This document shows positions 5,885-7,806 of a stretch of 7,806 nucleotides of DNA, piece after piece. A model generated the notes under the pieces. The model had not been told where the DNA came from, did not search any database, and was given only the letters and a program-made list of their open reading frames with translations. This DNA is from Chloroflexota bacterium. Lineage in GTDB: Bacteria; Chloroflexota; Anaerolineae; B4-G1; SLSP01. The stretch's first letter is position 1; the number at the start of each line of letters is the position of its first letter. The DNA lies in contig JAAAOZ010000435.1 in NCBI GenBank assembly GCA_009908585.1, positions 1 to 7,806 on the forward strand, in the 5' to 3' direction. The position numbers and the translations under genes were made by a program.

Positions 5885-7806
5885 TTATCCAATCCTTTTT
5901 CTGCCGGCGACAAGGCTGAACATTGCACCCAAGATCAACAAAACGAAGGCGCCCCAATGTGTGAACATCAACGCACCCAACAGACGGATGTAGATCCCGT
6001 TGGGAAGCCCTCTGACCGCTCGATAGGATACGGTGTCAGGATACCCCACCAACCAACCATCGATTGTCTCCTGATCTTGTAGATAGGGCATCGCCCACGG
6101 GCCTACCGAAGCACTGACGCCAGCGCCCATCTTGATCTGATCTGCCACCGCGTTTTGCTCGATCCACCAGCGAAAGCGCTTGGATCTGGCTGATAGGACC
6201 AACAGCAACGCGGGCGAGGTATCCCGTTCCGCGCCTAAGAAGCGAGCCACGCCGTAGGAGCCTCCCGGCAGGTACGCCTCGCCTGCGGTCAATTGATTGG
6301 TGATCGATTCCGATGCCAGAAGGCCGTTCACGATCCCCGCGCCATCTGGTAAGGTGCTGACGGCGAGGACATCCACTTCTTTTGTCTGGAGATGATCCAA
6401 GAGCGTCTTGGCCATCAGCCGCATCTCACCGGCCTCGGCTGCGCCATATTCCACCGCCAGGATCACGTTGTCTCCAGGTGCAAGCGCGTCAATGGTCTCA
6501 TTGAGCGCGGGCACACCGGCAGAGGGACTGGCTGTTACGTTGGTCATATCCAACGGGCTGAGGCCCAAAATGACGACTAACGCGCTCAACACCAAAACCA
6601 CTGTGACGAGCAATCGCAGTACGGTCGTGCCCACGCCGGCCATCTCCCGCTTCTTCGCGACCGGGCGCTCGACGCTACGAGGTTGCTCCAACAGTTCTTG
6701 CCAGAGCTGTGCTTGTTCGACCATCTCTTCGGAGAATTTGGGGCGCGGGCGAGCTTCAAACTCCTCCGGCATGTCGATGATGTCGGCGGGTGGGATGATG
6801 TTGGGCAGGCCGGCCAGAGGGCCTGATCCTGCCGGTGGCTGCGTCGGCGTCTTGGGTTTCTCCTCCTCTCTCGACACCCGGGGACGAAGCTCCTTAACCC
6901 AATCGGGAATCTCGGCCCGCGCCAACCCCTCCGCGCTCTCCGGGATTTCGACCTCAATGAACTCCCCTTCCGGAATCTCCTCCGCCTCTTCTGCAGCCCC
7001 TTCGCCTTGCGGAAGCGGGCCGGTGCCAGGGAGCGGGCCAGTACCGGGAGGGCGGAGATCCTGTACCCAATCTGGCACGGAGGCCCGGACTAGATTCTCA
7101 TCTTCCGGCATTTCCTCGGCGGCGCCCTCGTCGCCCGGCTGGAGGCTCTGCAACCAATTGGGGACATCGCCCTCCGCCATATCCGACGTATCGACATCTT
7201 CCAAGGTGAGTTCCATATCACCTTTGGGCATCGCGGGTTCTTCTTCCGGTTGAGGTTCGGGTTTGGGCGCCGGGGCTTCCTCCGCTTCAACTTCTTCTTC
7301 GGCCATGCCGCGCAGCCGGTCGGGCATCTCCTCCGCCGGCTCAAGCTCTTCCTCGGCCTCAGCCTCAGCAGCGGGTTCCTCCTCGGCCATGCCGCGCAGC
7401 CAATCCGGCATCTCACCCTCTCCCTCTTCAGGCTCAGGCGGTTGCTCAGCAGCGGGAGCTTCCTTCTCTTCAGATTCCGCTGGCGGGACAGGCGCCACAG
7501 CAGACGGCCCTTCGGTCGTGTGTTGCAATAGCCAGGAGGGCAATGCCTGAGAAGGGCCAGGGGCAGGCGCTTCTACGGCGTGTTGATGAAGCCACTCAGG
7601 CACGGGCTGCGGCGGGGGCGCACCGCCCATGTCCACAGCATCGGTAGCCAGCCAATCGGGGTAAGAGGTCGAAGCTTCTGGAGCAGGGGCACGGGTTTCC
7701 GCCTCAAAATCCTCTTCAAGCGCGGTGGCAGGCGCTTCCGCTATCTCTTCTTCCTCTTCCGCCTCTTCCTCCCAGCCAGCGAACCAATCCGGTTCTTCTT
7801 CCTCTT
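5885..7806 (-). CDS. Membrane protein with repeated PDWL motifs and an alpha/beta domain, 5' end beyond window
   Basis: The frame is open to the right edge, so the true start lies outside; an in-frame GTG at 7636 is internal. The N-terminal part (7806 to about 6700) is acidic, Pro/Ala/Glu-rich and probably disordered. It holds nine spaced copies of a [hydrophobic]-P-[DENS]-W-[LVF] motif, for example MPDWLRGMAEEE, VPNWLQSLQ, VPDWVQDLR and IPDWVKELR; one copy has Arg for Trp (MPDRLRGM). A membrane segment follows (about 6640-6560). Then comes a domain of about 190 residues with alternating strands and helices (NVILAVEYGAAEAGEMR, VDVLAVSTLPDGAGI, ALLLVLSARSKRFRWWIEQN). A final membrane segment (about 5980-5900) ends in GRKRIG. 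By the positive-inside rule, the motif region and extreme C-terminus are cytoplasmic and the alpha/beta domain extracytoplasmic. The family is unknown to me. Confidence 0.85.
   Translation of the reverse strand, partial: EEEEPDWFAGWEEEAEEEEEIAEAPATALEEDFEAETRAPAPEASTSYPDWLATDAVDMGGAPPPQPVPEWLHQHAVEAPAPGPSQALPSWLLQHTTEGPSAVAPVPPAESEEKEAPAAEQPPEPEEGEGEMPDWLRGMAEEEPAAEAEAEEELEPAEEMPDRLRGMAEEEVEAEEAPAPKPEPQPEEEPAMPKGDMELTLEDVDTSDMAEGDVPNWLQSLQPGDEGAAEEMPEDENLVRASVPDWVQDLRPPGTGPLPGTGPLPQGEGAAEEAEEIPEGEFIEVEIPESAEGLARAEIPDWVKELRPRVSREEEKPKTPTQPPAGSGPLAGLPNIIPPADIIDMPEEFEARPRPKFSEEMVEQAQLWQELLEQPRSVERPVAKKREMAGVGTTVLRLLVTVVLVLSALVVILGLSPLDMTNVTASPSAGVPALNETIDALAPGDNVILAVEYGAAEAGEMRLMAKTLLDHLQTKEVDVLAVSTLPDGAGIVNGLLASESITNQLTAGEAYLPGGSYGVARFLGAERDTSPALLLVLSARSKRFRWWIEQNAVADQIKMGAGVSASVGPWAMPYLQDQETIDGWLVGYPDTVSYRAVRGLPNGIYIRLLGALMFTHWGAFVLLILGAMFSLVAGRKRIG
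6888..7792 (-). repeat. Nine PDWL-type protein motif repeats
   Basis: Coding repeats lie near 7792-7781 (PDWF), 7660-7649 (PDWL), 7602-7588 (PEWL), 7543-7529 (PSWL), 7412-7385 (PDWLRGMAEEE), 7330-7303 (PDRLRGMAEEE), 7168-7141 (PNWLQSL), 7080-7056 (PDWVQDL) and 6915-6888 (PDWVKEL). Spacers vary in length and are acidic or Pro-rich. The fifth and sixth copies are nearly identical over about 12 residues, pointing to a recent duplication. Confidence 0.8.

Noticed and set aside
6408..7253. 281-codon plus-strand open frame opposite the PDWL protein
   Set aside because: It is Ser/Gly/Pro low complexity produced by the antisense of a Glu/Pro/Ala-rich coding strand. The minus frame has motifs, membrane segments and operon spacing.

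Overview
The window looks like part of a bacterial chromosome, most plausibly from the Chloroflexota (Anaerolineae-like). That placement is inference. It rests on moderately high-GC genes, Thr/Pro-rich surface proteins, proteins carrying many PDWL motifs, and a MutL-type ASKHA ATPase encoded with membrane proteins. All six genes read on the minus strand, so transcription runs from the right edge to the left edge.

From right to left, 7806 to 2383 is a tight four-gene operon with gaps of 3, 6-9 and 2 nt. It encodes: (1) a large membrane protein, cut by the window edge, with a long acidic Pro/Ala-rich N-terminal region holding nine PDWL-type motifs, then two membrane segments flanking an alpha/beta-looking domain; (2) a 232-residue polytopic membrane protein; (3) a roughly 583-residue protein of the MutL (glutamate mutase-associated, ASKHA ATPase) family; (4) a protein with barrel-sandwich/lipoyl-like and KOW-like segments, whose last ~45 codons lie in a different frame from the rest. 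No mutase subunit is visible, so the MutL-like ATPase probably works with the membrane proteins and gene 4 in a process I cannot name.

From 2382 to 1714 is a 669-base gene-poor stretch with two unrelated fold-back repeats (about 2139-2316 and 1867-2015) and a candidate promoter for the next gene. That gene (1713-976) encodes a small two-membrane-segment protein with a low-complexity Thr/Pro/Glu/Gly region and a C-terminus resembling a degenerate sorting signal.

From 979 to 650 lies a second gene-poor stretch: two 97-bp copies of a structured repeat, the first overlapping the preceding stop codon, then a 15-bp-stem intrinsic terminator. Only 26 bases after the terminator's T-run, a lipoprotein gene (649-1, continuing past the left edge) begins. 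It encodes a Thr/Pro linker and FG-GAP/VCBS-like repeats with DxDxDG-type loops.
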